From positions 1-39,976 of the forward strand of contig VBBY01000021.1 in NCBI GenBank assembly GCA_005881595.1: a stretch of 39,976 bases of DNA, written 5' to 3'. The translations under genes and the position numbers were made by a program. The number at the start of each line of letters is the position of its first letter. Position 1 is the stretch's first letter. The notes under the pieces are model-generated. The model saw nothing but the letters and a program-made list of their open reading frames with translations. It searched no databases and was not told the origin of the DNA. This document shows, one piece after another, positions 25,680 through 33,483 of the stretch. This stretch comes from Betaproteobacteria bacterium. GTDB taxonomy: Bacteria; Pseudomonadota; Gammaproteobacteria; Burkholderiales; SG8-39.

Positions 25680-25784
25680 GAATTCGGGGACGGAGCCCTA
25701 ACTCCGTAAGCTGCGCGTCGCTGGAGTTAGGGCTCCGTCCCCGAATTCCGCGTCCCCGAATTCCGCTGTCCCCATTTTCTTCTA
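25680..25784. repeat. Composite palindromic repeat between the enoyl-CoA hydratase and MFS genes
   Basis: A perfect 26-base inverted repeat has arms at 25680-25705 and 25723-25748 around a 17-base loop; the arms share the core GGGGACGGAGCCCTAACTCC. Beyond the right arm, GTCCCCGAATTCCG is repeated in tandem and is followed by CTGTCCCCATTTTCTT, the same core as the hairpin repeats at 14454, 17227-17284 and 18533. On the minus strand it begins at the TAG stop (25784-25782) of the hydratase and runs into the 5' coding part of the MFS gene. It looks like two different REP-type elements placed side by side. Confidence 0.8.
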
Positions 25785-26552
25785 TCGATTCTTGAAGACG
25801 GGCTTTCTCTTGTCGAGAAACGCGGCCATGCCTTCCTTCTGGTCCTCGAGCGCGAACTGCGAGTGGAACACGCGGCGCTCGAACAGCACGCCCTCGGCGA
25901 GCGGCGTCTCGTAGGCGCGGTTGATCGATTCCTTGATCATCATCACCACCGGGGCCGAGTAGCCGGCGATTTTCTCGGCCACCGCCATCGCCTCCTCCAT
26001 CAGCTTGGCGAGCGGCACGACGCGCGAGACCAGGCCGGCGCGCTCCGCCTCCTGCGCGTCCATCATGCGCGCGGTCAGGCAAAGGTCCATCGCCTTCGCC
26101 TTGCTGGTGAAACGCGGCAGCCGCTGCGTGCCGCCGAAGCCCGGCATGACGCCGAGGTTGATCTCGGGCTGGCCGAACCTGGCGTTGTCCGCGGCGATGA
26201 TGATGTCGCACTGCATGGCGAGCTCGTTGCCACCGCCGAGCGCGTAGCCGGCGACCGCCGCGATCACCGGCTTGCGCACCTTCCGCCAGTGCTCCCAGGA
26301 GGTGGCGTAATCGCCCAGGAAGGCGTCCATGTAGCTGAAGTCCTTCATCGCGGCGATGTCGGCGCCGGCGGCGAACGCCTTGTCGCTGCCGGTGATCACG
26401 ATCGCGCCGACGCCGGCGTCGGCGTCGAACTCGAGCAGCGCCTTGCCGAGCTCCTGCATGAGCTGCGGGCTGAGCGCGTTCAGCTGCCTGGGCCGGTCGA
26501 GCGTGATCAGGCCGACGCGCCCCTTCTGCTCCACCTTGATGAATTCAGGCAT
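25782..26552 (-). CDS. Enoyl-CoA hydratase (PaaF/EchA-like)
   Basis: ATG 26552 gives a 256-residue crotonase starting [21 protein letters not shown]; a longer frame to 26603 would run over the divergent gene's start and is not preferred. [10 protein letters not shown] forms the oxyanion hole; both catalytic glutamates are present, in [11 protein letters not shown] and [18 protein letters not shown]. It should hydrate 2,3-unsaturated acyl-CoA thioesters. The nearby paaG and paaK suggest phenylacetate breakdown (PaaF role), while fadD downstream suits general beta-oxidation. Only 44 bases separate its start from paaG, so both promoters lie in or near that gap. Confidence 0.9.
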   Translation of the reverse strand: MPEFIKVEQKGRVGLITLDRPRQLNALSPQLMQELGKALLEFDADAGVGAIVITGSDKAFAAGADIAAMKDFSYMDAFLGDYATSWEHWRKVRKPVIAAVAGYALGGGNELAMQCDIIIAADNARFGQPEINLGVMPGFGGTQRLPRFTSKAKAMDLCLTARMMDAQEAERAGLVSRVVPLAKLMEEAMAVAEKIAGYSAPVVMMIKESINRAYETPLAEGVLFERRVFHSQFALEDQKEGMAAFLDKRKPVFKNR

Positions 26553-26596
26553 GTCTGGAATGGACTTTGGGCACCGCGAAATTGTAAGCTTTTCCC

Positions 26597-27382
26597 ATGT
26601 CATCGATCCTTGTTTCGCAGGCAGCCGGCGTGCTGACCCTCACGCTCAATCGCCCCGAGAAGCTGAATGCCTTCAATCCGGAAATGCACTCGCTGCTTCG
26701 TCAGGCGATCGAGCGCGCCGCGGACCAGGCCGACATCCGCGCGGTGCTGCTCACTGGGTCTGGGCGCGGGTTCTGCGCCGGGCAGGATCTCGCCGAGCGC
26801 GACGTCAGCCCTGGCGCCGCGCCGATCGATCTTTCCGTTTCCATCGGCTCGTACTACAACCCGCTCGTGCGCCGGCTGCGCGAGCTGCCCAAGCCGGTCG
26901 TGTGCGCAGTCAACGGCGTCGCCGCCGGCGCCGGCGCCAACGTCGCGCTCGCCTGCGACCTGGTGCTCGCCGCGCGCTCGGCGAGCTTCGTCCAGTCGTT
27001 CGCCAGGCTCGGCCTGGTGCCCGATTCGGGCGGCACCTATTTCCTGCCGCGGCTGGTCGGCACCGCGCGCGCGATGGGCCTTGCGCTGCTCGGCGAAAAG
27101 CTCTCCGCCGAGGATGCCGAGCGCTGGGGCCTCATCTGGAAAGCGCTCGACGACGACAAGCTGCCCGCCGAGGCGAATGCGCTTGCGCGCGCGCTGGCAT
27201 CCGGGCCGACGAAGGGCTACGGCCTGGTGAAGAGGGCGATCTACGCCTCCGCCGGCAACTCGCTCGAGGCGCAGCTCGATCTCGAGCGCGACCTGCAGCG
27301 CGACGCGGGATTCTCCGCGGACTATCGCGAAGGCGTGTCGGCCTTCATGGAGAAGCGCGAGCCGCGCTACCAGGGCAAGTGA
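26597..27382 (+). CDS. paaG: Ring-1,2-epoxyphenylacetyl-CoA isomerase (crotonase family)
   Basis: The 261-residue crotonase has [11 protein letters not shown] (oxyanion hole) and, in place of the hydratase glutamate, [17 protein letters not shown] with the Asp that marks PaaG-type isomerases. The first glutamate is also replaced ([13 protein letters not shown]). By family knowledge it converts the ring epoxide of phenylacetyl-CoA to the oxepin. The stop overlaps the GTG of paaK. The epoxidase genes paaABCDE are not in this window. Confidence 0.88.
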   Translation: MSSILVSQAAGVLTLTLNRPEKLNAFNPEMHSLLRQAIERAADQADIRAVLLTGSGRGFCAGQDLAERDVSPGAAPIDLSVSIGSYYNPLVRRLRELPKPVVCAVNGVAAGAGANVALACDLVLAARSASFVQSFARLGLVPDSGGTYFLPRLVGTARAMGLALLGEKLSAEDAERWGLIWKALDDDKLPAEANALARALASGPTKGYGLVKRAIYASAGNSLEAQLDLERDLQRDAGFSADYREGVSAFMEKREPRYQGK

Positions 27383-28635
27383 ACGCCTTTGCGCTCGAGC
27401 CGATCGAAAAGGCGCCGCTGGCCGATCTGAAGAAGCTGCAGTTGCAGCGGCTGCGCTGGACGCTGCAGCACGCGTACGACCACGTGCCGCATTACCGCAG
27501 GAAGTTCGACGCCGCGGGGGTGAAGCCGGAGGACTGCCGCTCGCTTTCCGACCTGGCAAAGTTTCCTTTCACAACCAAGGCCGACCTGCGCGAGACCTAT
27601 CCGTTCGGCATGTTCGCGGTGCCGATGGACAGGATCGTGCGCATCCACGCCTCCTCCGGCACCACCGGCAAGCCGACCGTCGTCGGCTACAGCGCGAAAG
27701 ACATCGATACCTGGGCGGGCGTCATGGCGCGCTCGATCCGCGCCGCGGGCGCGCGCCCGGGCGACAAGGTCCATGTCGCCTACGGCTACGGGCTGTTCAC
27801 GGGCGGCCTGGGCGCGCACTACGGCGCCGAGCGGCTGGGGCTCGCAGTGATCCCGCTGGGCGGCGGCATGACCGAGCGGCAGGTGCAGCTCATCGCCGAC
27901 TTCAAGCCCGAGATCATCATGGTGACGCCGAGCTACATGCTGGCGATCGCCGACGAGATGGAACGCCAGGGCATCGACCCCGCGAAGTGCTCGCTGCGCC
28001 TCGGCATCTTCGGCGCCGAGCCCTGGACCAACGAAATGCGCGCGAACATAGAGAACAGGCTTTCCATGGAGGCGTTCGACCTCTACGGCCTGTCCGAGGT
28101 GATCGGGCCGGGCGTGGCGCAGGAGTGCGCCGAGGCGAAGGACGGCCTCACCATCTGGGAAGACCACTTCTATCCCGAGGTAGTGGACGCGGCGAGCGGC
28201 AAGCCGCTCGCCGACGGCGAGAAAGGCGAGCTGATACTCACCTCGCTCACCAAGGAGGCCCTGCCCGTCATCCGCTACCGCACCCGGGACCTGACGCGCC
28301 TGCTGCCCGGGACCGCGCGCGCCATGCGCCGCATGGAGAAAGTCACCGGCCGCTCCGACGACATGCTGATCATCCGCGGCGTCAACCTGTTCCCGTCGCA
28401 GATCGAGGAGCTGATCCTCAGGCAGCCAGGGCTCAGCCCGCATTACGCGCTCGAGATTTCCAGGGACGGGCCCCTCGACCACCTGACCGTCCTGGTGGAA
28501 GGAAACGACACGGCGATGGCCAGCCTGCAGCACAGCATCAAGGCCTACATCGGCATTACCGTCGATGTGCGAGCCGGCTCGATCGAGCGCTCGATCGGCA
28601 AGGCGAAGCGCGTCATCGACAAGCGGCCCAGATGA
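27379..28635 (+). CDS. paaK: Phenylacetate--CoA ligase
   Basis: GTG 27379 overlaps the paaG stop (GTGA) and gives 418 residues beginning [20 protein letters not shown], in line with PaaK N-termini. IHASSGTTGKPTVVGYSAKD is the family's phosphate-binding motif, EAFDLYGLSEVIGPGVAQEC the adenylate motif, and GRSDDMLIIRGVNLFPSQIE the hinge to the C-terminal domain, with GKAKRVIDKRPR at the end. It activates phenylacetate to phenylacetyl-CoA at the cost of ATP. A much longer frame extends upstream through paaG but is not coding. Confidence 0.93.
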   Translation: MNAFALEPIEKAPLADLKKLQLQRLRWTLQHAYDHVPHYRRKFDAAGVKPEDCRSLSDLAKFPFTTKADLRETYPFGMFAVPMDRIVRIHASSGTTGKPTVVGYSAKDIDTWAGVMARSIRAAGARPGDKVHVAYGYGLFTGGLGAHYGAERLGLAVIPLGGGMTERQVQLIADFKPEIIMVTPSYMLAIADEMERQGIDPAKCSLRLGIFGAEPWTNEMRANIENRLSMEAFDLYGLSEVIGPGVAQECAEAKDGLTIWEDHFYPEVVDAASGKPLADGEKGELILTSLTKEALPVIRYRTRDLTRLLPGTARAMRRMEKVTGRSDDMLIIRGVNLFPSQIEELILRQPGLSPHYALEISRDGPLDHLTVLVEGNDTAMASLQHSIKAYIGITVDVRAGSIERSIGKAKRVIDKRPR

Positions 28636-28655
28636 AAGGCCTCACCGGCGCGGCA

Positions 28656-29258
28656 TCAGAATAGCGCGCGGTACGCGCCGAAGGTTGACCATCCCAGCAA
28701 CGCCCCTGCCGGCAAGTCGATCACGTAGTGCTGCTTGGTAAAAAGGCACGAAAGCGCGATCAGCACCGGGAAGGCGAAAGCCGTCGCTCCGAGGTGCGGC
28801 AGCAAGTGCAGGGCCGTCAGCATCGCGACCGATACGTGCATGCTCGGAAAGCTGTTGGAGCGCGCGTCGAAGCGCTGGACCAGCGCGAGAAAGCGCTCGG
28901 ACAGGCCGCGCTCCCGGTTGTAGCCGCGCCAGTGTGCGGGGGTGGTCACAGGAAACAGCACGAAGAACAGCATCTGCAGGCCGAGCAGCAGCATGTAGCT
29001 GGTCGCCACGTGCGTGAAGTGACGCGCCGAGTCGATGATGAAGTTGAGATAGAGGATGATCGGATAGTAGATGCAGCTGTAGACCCAAACCCAGCTCGGC
29101 CAATACGGTATCCAGTCGTCAATGCGCAGCTTGAGCTCGCGCGGGGTGGCCAGATGATTGCGCTGGCACCAGAAGTAGAACTGGTACACGCCGACGATCA
29201 GCACCAGGCTCAGAAGCAGGTTGATGGCGTAGTCGGTAATTTTCATGGCGTTGATCAT
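28656..29258 (-). CDS. PAP2-superfamily membrane protein (inositol phosphorylceramide synthase-like)
   Basis: ATG 29258 overlaps the stop of the upstream hydroxylase gene (ATGA) and gives 200 residues with about five to six membrane segments. The phosphatase motifs are SNSFPSMHVSVAMLTALHL (catalytic His) and FTKQHYVIDLPAGALLG (His and Asp). The first motif (K-x6-RP) is not evident, as in the PAP2_3 branch that includes phosphatidylinositol:ceramide transferases. It may act on a lipid phosphate or transfer a phospho-headgroup at the periplasmic face. Terminal gene of the sigma-54 operon; it converges with paaK at a 20-base gap with no clear terminator. Confidence 0.75.
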   Translation of the reverse strand: MINAMKITDYAINLLLSLVLIVGVYQFYFWCQRNHLATPRELKLRIDDWIPYWPSWVWVYSCIYYPIILYLNFIIDSARHFTHVATSYMLLLGLQMLFFVLFPVTTPAHWRGYNRERGLSERFLALVQRFDARSNSFPSMHVSVAMLTALHLLPHLGATAFAFPVLIALSCLFTKQHYVIDLPAGALLGWSTFGAYRALF

Positions 29259-29974
29259 TTGTTCACGTCCTGGAATACGAGCATCTGAGCCAGGCGCTGC
29301 TCGCGCCCGGGGTGGTAGCCGCATTGCGCAGTAAAGCGGTCCGTTTCCTTGAAGGTGCCGAACAGCCGGTCCCACCATGTGATATCACCGAAATTGTAGT
29401 AATGGACGTCGAGCTGGTGATGGATCGAGTGCTGCTCGGGCCGCTGCAGGAAGTACCCGGTCCAGCGGGGAGTCTTGACGTTCATGTGGTAGTAGAACTC
29501 CCCAAGCGCCGCAAACACGCTGTACCAACCGACGGCCTCGACCGATGCACCTAGGAACACGAAGATGATCGTGCTGGAGAGGATCGAGTTGATCGCGATT
29601 TCGAGCGGATGCTTGTAGAACGACGTCAGCGTTTCGATGCGGCTCGCGCTGTGGTGAACCTGGTGAAGCCGCCACAGCATGTCGAACGCATGCCGAGCGC
29701 GATGCCACCAGTAGAACACGAAGGTTCCGACGAACCAGCACAGGAAGCCTTGCGCGATCGCCGGCAGCTGAGCGTCGATGTGCAGGAGCGATGGCCCCTG
29801 TAGCCAGACGCTCCACGTGTGTCCGCCGAGCACCACGATGCCGAGCTGAGCTGCGTTCAGAGCCGCGGCCCGTGCGAACCAGCCCTTCGTTGCGGGCAAT
29901 GCACGGCCCGGCCGCAGGCGCTCTATCGCCAGCAGGGCGCCACCGAGGACGACAATGAGTGCGTATCCGTTCAT
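29255..29974 (-). CDS. Fatty acid hydroxylase / sterol desaturase family protein
   Basis: ATG 29974 has an excellent ribosome binding site (AGGGAGG) and gives 239 residues (MNGYALIVVLGGALLAIERL). The di-iron histidine motifs of the family are all present: WWHRARH, LHQVHHSASR and HSIHHQLDVHYYNFGD. Four hydrophobic segments place it in the membrane. It should hydroxylate or desaturate a lipid acyl or sterol-like chain with oxygen. The four-base overlaps with the genes on both sides show a tight operon. Together with the PAP2 gene and the ceramidase-family fragment it suggests lipid remodelling. Confidence 0.85.
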   Translation of the reverse strand: MNGYALIVVLGGALLAIERLRPGRALPATKGWFARAAALNAAQLGIVVLGGHTWSVWLQGPSLLHIDAQLPAIAQGFLCWFVGTFVFYWWHRARHAFDMLWRLHQVHHSASRIETLTSFYKHPLEIAINSILSSTIIFVFLGASVEAVGWYSVFAALGEFYYHMNVKTPRWTGYFLQRPEQHSIHHQLDVHYYNFGDITWWDRLFGTFKETDRFTAQCGYHPGREQRLAQMLVFQDVNK

Positions 29975-30174
29975 ATAGCCTCCCTGTTTTGAACCCCTCG
30001 AAGGACGATCCAAAGCGCCATTGCCGCCAGCAGCGCCATGAAGACGAGTCCCATAGCGCCTACCACGATGAACGGAATATTGGACAGCACGTCAGCCGCG
30101 TTCTCCATCCCCAGAAGAGCGCGCCCGTCGGCGAAGCGGTGGTAGTCCTGGTCCTGGCGAATAGGACGGATCAT
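29971..30174 (-). CDS. Short ceramidase-family-like membrane protein, probably internally deleted
   Basis: ATG 30174 overlaps the upstream stop (ATGA), and the product has only 67 residues. The N-terminal part (QDYHRFADGRALLGMENAAD then VLSNIPFIVVGAMGL) looks like the start of bacterial alkaline-ceramidase-family membrane proteins, which are more than 200 residues long with about seven membrane segments. After that one segment the chain passes into MALLAAMALWIVLRGVQ and stops. It may be an in-frame deletion derivative, or a genuine small two-helix protein that kept the opening. Overlaps on both sides imply that it is translated. Confidence 0.6.
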   Translation of the reverse strand: MIRPIRQDQDYHRFADGRALLGMENAADVLSNIPFIVVGAMGLVFMALLAAMALWIVLRGVQNREAI

Positions 30175-30833
30175 TTTCCGATCACCCATCCTGCGAGCTG
30201 GTCGGCGCAGGCGTCGGCCGCTTCGCGCAACTCGCTTTTCAGCAGTTCGCCCTGGTTGGCCACGAGCGCGGCCCTGGTGCGCGTTGGGCCGGCCTTGCCG
30301 GGTACCAGATCGTGGCAAGTGGCTTCCCACAGCACGCTCGAGTCCGCGAGGCGTACCAGGCGCGCGCGCGCGGAATAGCGGGCGCGATTGTTGTCGATTC
30401 CCCACTTGACGGTGCGCACGTCGAGCACCAGGCCGCTCTCGAAGTCCCGCTTGAGGGTCTCGATGTCGTCGTCCCGCAGTGGCGCCGATACCGCGGTCAT
30501 GTTCGTGAGCTTGAGCCTCGATTCGAGCGAGCTCACCAAACGTTGCTTCATACGTGAGACCGGGTCTTCGAGTGCGAACTCGCGCTTCAGCTCATCGCCG
30601 TCGGCCGTAGCGGCCAGAAAGACGAGCGGCGTTGGGAGCAGCACCGCGGCAACGATATAGCCGGTGCTCTGCACCGAGAATGCACGCTGCGGTTCGTGGT
30701 GCACGGCGTGGATCTGCGGCTGCAAGGAGAGCGAGAGCTCGTCCTCCTTCATTGGAGCCGGGCGCTGGGCCGCGCAAGCGGCCAGCAGCGCCAGCATTGA
30801 AAGGCTCATCGCGGCTTTGGCAATGGCGGTCAT
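30171..30833 (-). CDS. Lipoprotein of unknown function
   Basis: ATG 30833 is preferred to a TTG at 30848; it follows the LuxR-type gene by seven bases. The 220-residue protein has a lipoprotein signal ending LALLAACAAQ with the lipid-attached Cys. A second hydrophobic stretch (STGYIVAAVLLPTPLVFLAA) follows near residue 55, then a soluble domain (FESGLVLDVRTVKWGIDNNRARYSARARLVRL split across strands). I do not recognise the family. Its place between the regulator and the lipid enzymes suggests a periplasmic or outer-membrane partner of the system. Confidence 0.72.
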   Translation of the reverse strand: MTAIAKAAMSLSMLALLAACAAQRPAPMKEDELSLSLQPQIHAVHHEPQRAFSVQSTGYIVAAVLLPTPLVFLAATADGDELKREFALEDPVSRMKQRLVSSLESRLKLTNMTAVSAPLRDDDIETLKRDFESGLVLDVRTVKWGIDNNRARYSARARLVRLADSSVLWEATCHDLVPGKAGPTRTRAALVANQGELLKSELREAADACADQLAGWVIGK

Positions 30834-30840
30834 GGTGGCT

Positions 30841-31059
30841 CTAGACAACGTCAGGGTTGAGAAGCATCCGCAGCTGGAACGCCCGCCAGACCGCCGCGCG
30901 CGCGGAGTGGACGTCGAGCTTGCGATAAAGGTTCTTGATGTGGCTCGCCACCGTATGCAAGGACACGCCCAGCCGGTCGGCGATCTGCGTATAGGAGCAG
31001 CCGCGCGCCAGCAGGCGCAGGACGTCGATTTCCCGTGGAGTCAGTGGCAGCGTGTCCAT
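30841..31059 (-). CDS. 72-residue stand-alone LuxR-type DNA-binding protein
   Basis: ATG 31059 follows AAGGAG at about eight bases and gives a product that is almost exactly a GerE/LuxR helix-turn-helix domain: LPLTPREIDVLRLLARGCSY, TQIADRLGVSLHTVASHIKNLYRKLDVHSARAAVW (split). There is no receiver or ligand-binding part. A longer upstream frame exists but has low-complexity Ser/Arg sequence and no ribosome binding site. Lying inside the operon it controls, or is controlled with, it may give feedback or relay the sigma-54 signal to other promoters. Confidence 0.82.
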   Translation of the reverse strand: MDTLPLTPREIDVLRLLARGCSYTQIADRLGVSLHTVASHIKNLYRKLDVHSARAAVWRAFQLRMLLNPDVV

Positions 31060-31084
31060 TCGCTTGCTCCTTCTCTTTCGCTTT

Positions 31085-32248
31085 CTATTCGACGACGACG
31101 GAGACATTGGTCTTGCGATAGCTGTAGAAGCCGATGCTCGAGTTGTTGCGCTCGAGCGATGCGACGAGCGACACGTCGTGGTCTCTCCAGCGCCAGCGCT
31201 TGTTACCCACGGACAGTTCGAGCCGGCGCTTCGTATCCACGCGCCGCTCGCCAAACATCGGATCGGTGGCGGCGTATTGCCGCGATCCGACCGAGGCACG
31301 CGCCCCCACCATGAGGGTCCATTCGGGCCAGAAGCTGTCGATTCCGGGTCCCAGGTCCCAGCCGTAGTAGGAATACGGCCGCTCCTTCGCGCTCGAGTTC
31401 TCCAGGGACGCGCTCAGGGTGACGGTGGCGTTGCTCGATACGAGCTTGCGCGCGGAGACCGCTGCACTCGTATTGGTGGCATCGAGGTAACCGAAGTCGG
31501 CGAATTTGACCTTGCCGACCTTGAGCTCGCCCGTCAGGCGTGAGGTATTCGTCTCCGCCAGCACCGCATCCAGACCGATGTAGGGGAAGCGGTACAGGCG
31601 ATGGCCGCCGAACGCGCCGAATTCCATTCCCGGCTTGACCCGGATGCGCCCCGACGAAGTGAGGTTCTTGACGCCGCCGACATCGAGCGTCAGGCGATCG
31701 AACTCCTCGCCCGGATAGTCCGCGTACGAGGCCGCGAGGTAACCGGCCCCGCCGATCGGCTCCAGCGGCAGCCAGCCGCGCGCCGAGTAGCGCAGCCCGT
31801 GCATTTTTTGGGGTGCTTCAGTCGGTGTGACGCGCAGATCGCCGATCGCGAATTCCTTCTGTGCGGCGAGGCTGCGCGGATTGGAATCCGTCACCACGGT
31901 CATGCCGAACTTCAGGTAACCAGTTCGCTCCTCGATGTCGCGCACGAAGTGCGCGATGTTGTCGCGCACCCGCCAGGGCGTATCGGCCTGCTTTGACACT
32001 TCCGAAAAAAGCGGCTTTGCTTCTGCGTACTTGCCCTCCAGGTAAAGCGTGCGCGCAAGCTCGAGCTTCACCCGCGGCGCGTTCGTTGCCTTGAGCAGGT
32101 CCCGAAAGGCCGATTCCGCGTGCGCGAGATCCCCTGCCTCCTGCGCCTGCATGGCTTCGATGAACGCCCGCTGCAGCGCTTCGCCCTCCGACTCGGCGAG
32201 ACAGGGAGCAGACACTGCAAGCAGGAGCGCTAGCGCGAGGCGTCGCAT
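31085..32248 (-). CDS. Surface lipoprotein assembly modifier (Slam-like, type XI secretion)
   Basis: The 387-residue protein has a signal peptide (MRRLALALLLAVSAPCLA), a short TPR-type helical domain (residues about 20-110: QAQEAGDLAHAESAFRDLL, VKLELARTLYLEGKYAEA) and a beta-barrel-like C-terminal part of about 275 residues with aromatic-ended strands. This order, TPR then barrel, is the layout of Slam (DUF560) proteins, which move certain lipoproteins to the cell surface. It is shorter than the neisserial Slam1 that I know of (about 490 residues), mainly in the TPR part. The upstream gene, eight bases away, is a TbpB-like lipoprotein, the typical substrate. Confidence 0.8.
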   Translation of the reverse strand: MRRLALALLLAVSAPCLAESEGEALQRAFIEAMQAQEAGDLAHAESAFRDLLKATNAPRVKLELARTLYLEGKYAEAKPLFSEVSKQADTPWRVRDNIAHFVRDIEERTGYLKFGMTVVTDSNPRSLAAQKEFAIGDLRVTPTEAPQKMHGLRYSARGWLPLEPIGGAGYLAASYADYPGEEFDRLTLDVGGVKNLTSSGRIRVKPGMEFGAFGGHRLYRFPYIGLDAVLAETNTSRLTGELKVGKVKFADFGYLDATNTSAAVSARKLVSSNATVTLSASLENSSAKERPYSYYGWDLGPGIDSFWPEWTLMVGARASVGSRQYAATDPMFGERRVDTKRRLELSVGNKRWRWRDHDVSLVASLERNNSSIGFYSYRKTNVSVVVE

Positions 32249-32256
32249 GGCTGTGC

Positions 32257-33360
32257 CTATCGCTTCCCGCCGTACGCGCCGGTGAACGTCTCGACCGTCT
32301 TCGGTGAATTTACGGTGAAGACGCCGCCGAGCTCGTTTGCCGTGGGGCCGTAAAACTGGCCCTTGGACGATCCGCTCATCGTTCCGCCGGCGTTCGTCAA
32401 CGTTCCGCTGAATCCGTTGGTGCCTGGCGCATACGTGAGCGTGCCGCCCAGGTTCAGGTTCGGCGCGGCGGTAGCGGTTGCGAGATCCCGCGTAATCCGG
32501 GAGTTGGACGAACTGAAGCTCAGCGAGCGCTCGCTGAAGTTCGCGTTGACGGCCAGGTCCGCGGTCGCGATCGATCCCTGCCCGCCCGGCGCGACATAAA
32601 ACCCTGCGAGCTTGCCCGTGAAGAGGGCGCTACCTGCGGTGGGCAGGCCTGCGGCTGGCGTTGCGCTCCCGAACGAGAGGGAGTAGATCGACTGGTGACC
32701 GGTGAGTCTCGCGTCGTTCCACACCCCAAAGGACTGGTAATCCCATTTCTGCGCCGCCTGGTCGGCGACCACCACGATTTTTGCCGCGCTGGAAGTGGTA
32801 AACGCACTTCCGGTATCCGAGCCCCAGCCGCTCTGTAGGTCGACCAGAATGTTGGGCTGACCGGTCGCTGCGAGATTGACTAGATCGGCGCGGGGCCCGA
32901 TGGAGAACGAAGCTCCCGTAAGCGGTTGCCCGCCTTCCGACAGCTGCCCCGACCAGTATCGACTGTAGGTGCTTCTTGGCAGGGTGCCACTGACGGCGTC
33001 CCCGGCGGTGATATAGCTCAGCTCCGCCGCGGTGGTATCGAAGCTCGTTACTGGAATCTCAGTGCTCTTAGTGCTGCTGACAGGCAACGGGGTCGACCAC
33101 GGAGATATCGGGTTCGACGACTGCGGCGAGTCGCTCATCGCCGCGTCGATCGCAGCACGTTGCGACGGGACGCATGGGACGGGGTATCCGTACAGCCGGC
33201 CGCACGGGCTTGGCTCATAGCCGGGGCGCAGCGGCGCGTCGGCCGGAAGGACGGACACGGTCGGCCCGCTCCAGCCGCTGCCACCGCCGCCGCCCGCGCA
33301 TCCGGAAACCGCAGCCACCATCGTTAAAGCCACCATCGCCTGCAGTTGGTCTTTCATCAT
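32257..33360 (-). CDS. TbpB-like surface lipoprotein, probable Slam substrate
   Basis: The 367-residue protein has a lipobox (AAVSGC, Cys21) followed by a Gly-rich tether (AGGGGGSGWSG). A second ATG at 33357 may be the true start. The ribosome binding site is AGGGAGAG. The C-terminal domain, residues about 225-367, is a small barrel of the transferrin-binding-protein type with the Slam-substrate signature KGQFYGPTANELGGVFTV and the end TFTGAYGGKR. The N-terminal part (GYEPSPCGRLYGYPVPC) may form a disulfide; the ligand-binding region is not like TbpB of Neisseria. The ligand could be a metal complex, heme or a lipid; this cannot be read from sequence. First gene of the sigma-54 operon. Confidence 0.8.
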   Translation of the reverse strand: MMKDQLQAMVALTMVAAVSGCAGGGGGSGWSGPTVSVLPADAPLRPGYEPSPCGRLYGYPVPCVPSQRAAIDAAMSDSPQSSNPISPWSTPLPVSSTKSTEIPVTSFDTTAAELSYITAGDAVSGTLPRSTYSRYWSGQLSEGGQPLTGASFSIGPRADLVNLAATGQPNILVDLQSGWGSDTGSAFTTSSAAKIVVVADQAAQKWDYQSFGVWNDARLTGHQSIYSLSFGSATPAAGLPTAGSALFTGKLAGFYVAPGGQGSIATADLAVNANFSERSLSFSSSNSRITRDLATATAAPNLNLGGTLTYAPGTNGFSGTLTNAGGTMSGSSKGQFYGPTANELGGVFTVNSPKTVETFTGAYGGKR

Positions 33361-33399
33361 GTGGGCTCTCCCTTGTTTGTGTGTCCCGAGCCTTACATG

Positions 33400-33415
33400 A
33401 GCAGCGTCCGTGCCA
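33400..33415 (-). promoter_or_regulatory. Sigma-54 promoter of the lipoprotein-Slam-lipid operon
   Basis: Read on the minus strand from 33415, TGGCACGGACGCTGCT matches the -24/-12 consensus TGGCACG-N4-TTGCW at every fixed position except one (C for the first T of TTGC). The GG and GC pairs have the required spacing. Transcription would start near 33388, about 28 bases before the lipoprotein ATG, leaving room for its ribosome binding site. The adjacent divergent gene encodes a sigma-54 activator. Confidence 0.82.
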
Positions 33416-33483
33416 CTTTCCTAAGTGGCTGTTATCAATATCAATTGCCATTTATCGGTGGCATAGCTTGGTGCTCCGACTAG

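Noticed and set aside
25657-26211. Upstream extension of the MFS frame through the enoyl-CoA hydratase gene, suggesting a fusion protein
   Set aside because: Upstream of the repeat the frame has no family similarity and lies over the hydratase in another phase.
26356-27378. Upstream extension of the paaK frame through paaG, suggesting a fusion
   Set aside because: The upstream part is Arg/Ala-rich shadow sequence; the GTG that overlaps the paaG stop gives the family-like N-terminus.
31060-31299. Longer LuxR-family protein with an N-terminal domain
   Set aside because: The extra residues are Ser/Arg low complexity, overlap the 3' end of the Slam gene and lack a ribosome binding site; ATG 31059 has AAGGAG at good spacing.
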